Source of the DNA: Brumimicrobium glaciale
GTDB lineage: Bacteria > Bacteroidota > Bacteroidia > Flavobacteriales_D > Crocinitomicaceae
DNA length: 64,000 nucleotides
Direction: 5' to 3'
NCBI RefSeq assembly: GCF_004152935.1
Contig: NZ_SETE01000003.1
Span: forward strand, 124,001 to 188,000
The notes under the pieces are model-generated. The model did not search any database and had not been told where the DNA came from. It saw only the letters and a list, made by a program, of their open reading frames with translations. How positions within the stretch are numbered: the first letter of the stretch is position 1; each line of letters starts with the position of its first letter. Positions 63,241 through 64,000 of the stretch are shown here, piece by piece. Both the position numbers and the translations under genes were made by a program.

Positions 63241-64000
63241 ATGAAAAAAAGATTAGTCTTAATAAGCTCTGGCTTTCCTTATGGGAAAAGCGAAACCTTC
63301 CTTGAAAGTGAAATCAAGTATTTGGCTAATGTTTTTGAAGAGATAAATATTCTATGCCCAGAACCAAAGGATACTCATTTGCGAAGCTTACCTTCAAACT
63401 GTTCTGTAGCATTTTATTCCAAAGAAATTTCAAATTTAGATAAACTAAAAGCTCTTCTAGGATTATTTTCTTCAACAGTTAGAAAAGAGTTAAATATCAT
63501 AAAAAACACTTATCAACTTAGACTATCCAAAGGAATTCTCTCTACACTTCTAATTTCAATTTATCAAGCAAAAAAAATAGCGGAAACGTGTCGAAATAAA
63601 TATTTAAAGGAACAACAAAAAGATAGTGAAACAGTTTTTTACTCCTATTGGTGCGATGATACCGCTTTGGCATTGGCACTTTTAAAACAAGAGTATCCGG
63701 AAATTAAATGTGTTTCGAGAACTCATGGGTGGGATGTCTATTTTGGGGTGCATGAACTAAACTATTTACCTTTTAGACATTTTATAGCAGATAATCTCAA
63801 TTCAATATTTACTATTTCTAATAAAGGGAAAGAGGAGATTAGAGAGACTTGGAAAGTAAAAGATTTAAGCACAATACAAGTCTCGAGATTAGGTGTAGAA
63901 AGACAAGAGATACAAACGAACCAGAACTCATCAGTTTTTACTTTGGTAAGTTGCTCTAATGTAATCCCCCTAAAACGTGTGAATCTAATTGCAGAAGCAG
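63241..64000 (+). CDS. Glycosyltransferase family 4 protein, N-terminal part, runs off the window
   Basis: The ATG at 63241 opens a frame that continues past the end of the window (253 codons seen). It starts MKKRLVLISSGFPYGKSETF (KSETFxxxE is typical of GT4 enzymes of colanic acid/amylovoran type), then FYSYWCDDTALALALLKQEY, SRTHGWDVYF (conserved RxHGxD), FIADNLNSIFTISNKGKEEI and VSRLGVE, reaching LVSCSNVIPLKRVNLIAEA, the start of the donor-binding domain. A TATCTTTC box at about 63204-63211 could be its -7 element. It begins a plus-strand part of the polysaccharide region. Confidence 0.85.
   Translation, partial: MKKRLVLISSGFPYGKSETFLESEIKYLANVFEEINILCPEPKDTHLRSLPSNCSVAFYSKEISNLDKLKALLGLFSSTVRKELNIIKNTYQLRLSKGILSTLLISIYQAKKIAETCRNKYLKEQQKDSETVFYSYWCDDTALALALLKQEYPEIKCVSRTHGWDVYFGVHELNYLPFRHFIADNLNSIFTISNKGKEEIRETWKVKDLSTIQVSRLGVERQEIQTNQNSSVFTLVSCSNVIPLKRVNLIAEA

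Overview
The window is AT-rich chromosomal DNA from a member of the Bacteroidota, most likely order Flavobacteriales (possibly Crocinitomicaceae/Fluviicola-like; the family placement is inference). Support: at least ten genes or gene remnants end in type IX secretion (T9SS) type A sorting domains; promoters carry the Bacteroidota -7 element TAnnTTTG; methionine synthase is split into two genes; and there is an idi-crtB-crtI carotenoid operon. No tRNA, rRNA, CRISPR array, transposase or phage gene was seen.

Layout. 1-5.7 kb: the start of an S9 peptidase gene, a secreted T9SS protein, and a 2.1-kb gene-poor stretch with five copies of a short element containing a hairpin whose stem covaries between copies. 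5.8-9.9 kb: a SAM-I riboswitch followed by split metH. 9.9-12.1 kb: a DUF4143-type ATPase with a C-terminal winged helix, preceded by four direct repeats at an exact 33-bp period that run into its promoter. 12.1-19.9 kb: housekeeping and regulation (Rieske protein, radA, a TPR/histidine kinase broken by a frameshift, a LuxR-type response regulator, rdgB, a lipoprotein hydrolase, two paralogous exported proteins). 20-24 kb: outer-membrane barrel and lipoprotein paralogs. 24.2-28.7 kb: a tandem triplication of a T9SS propeller-like gene with degenerate T9SS tails between copies. 28.9-30.3 kb: rseP. 30.4-36.2 kb: three tandem T9SS LamG-like paralogs. 36.6-48.1 kb: DUF349 protein, PfkB kinase, AsmA-like protein, YeiH transporter, a GluR0-like receptor channel, pnuC and a NadR-like kinase. 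48.2-56.0 kb: a probable light-response block on the minus strand (ECF sigma, crtI, crtB, idi, a PTPS-type pterin enzyme, flavin reductase, photolyase) with a CarH/LitR-like B12 photoreceptor regulator upstream. 56.7-64 kb: a surface polysaccharide region (sugar epimerase/decarboxylase, Wzm-type permease, GNAT-like protein, polysaccharide deacetylase, two glycosyltransferases) interrupted by a decayed M43 metalloprotease gene.

How the genes work together. The SAM riboswitch should reduce methionine synthase expression when SAM is plentiful, and MetH needs cobalamin. The putative photoreceptor also uses cobalamin, so vitamin B12 links two parts of the window. The crt operon has a TTG-N19-TAnnTTTG promoter and a palindrome in its leader where a repressor could sit; the operon may continue through pterin synthase and flavin reductase to photolyase, ending at a minus-strand terminator at 48244-48272. 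pnuC and the overlapping NadR-like kinase gene form a pyridine-nucleotide salvage pair.

The best candidates for something undescribed are the 33-bp-period iteron array in front of the DUF4143 ATPase (possible self-regulation through its winged helix), the five-copy covarying hairpin family at 3.3-5.15 kb, and a dispersed intergenic repeat of about 210 bp present in four copies.
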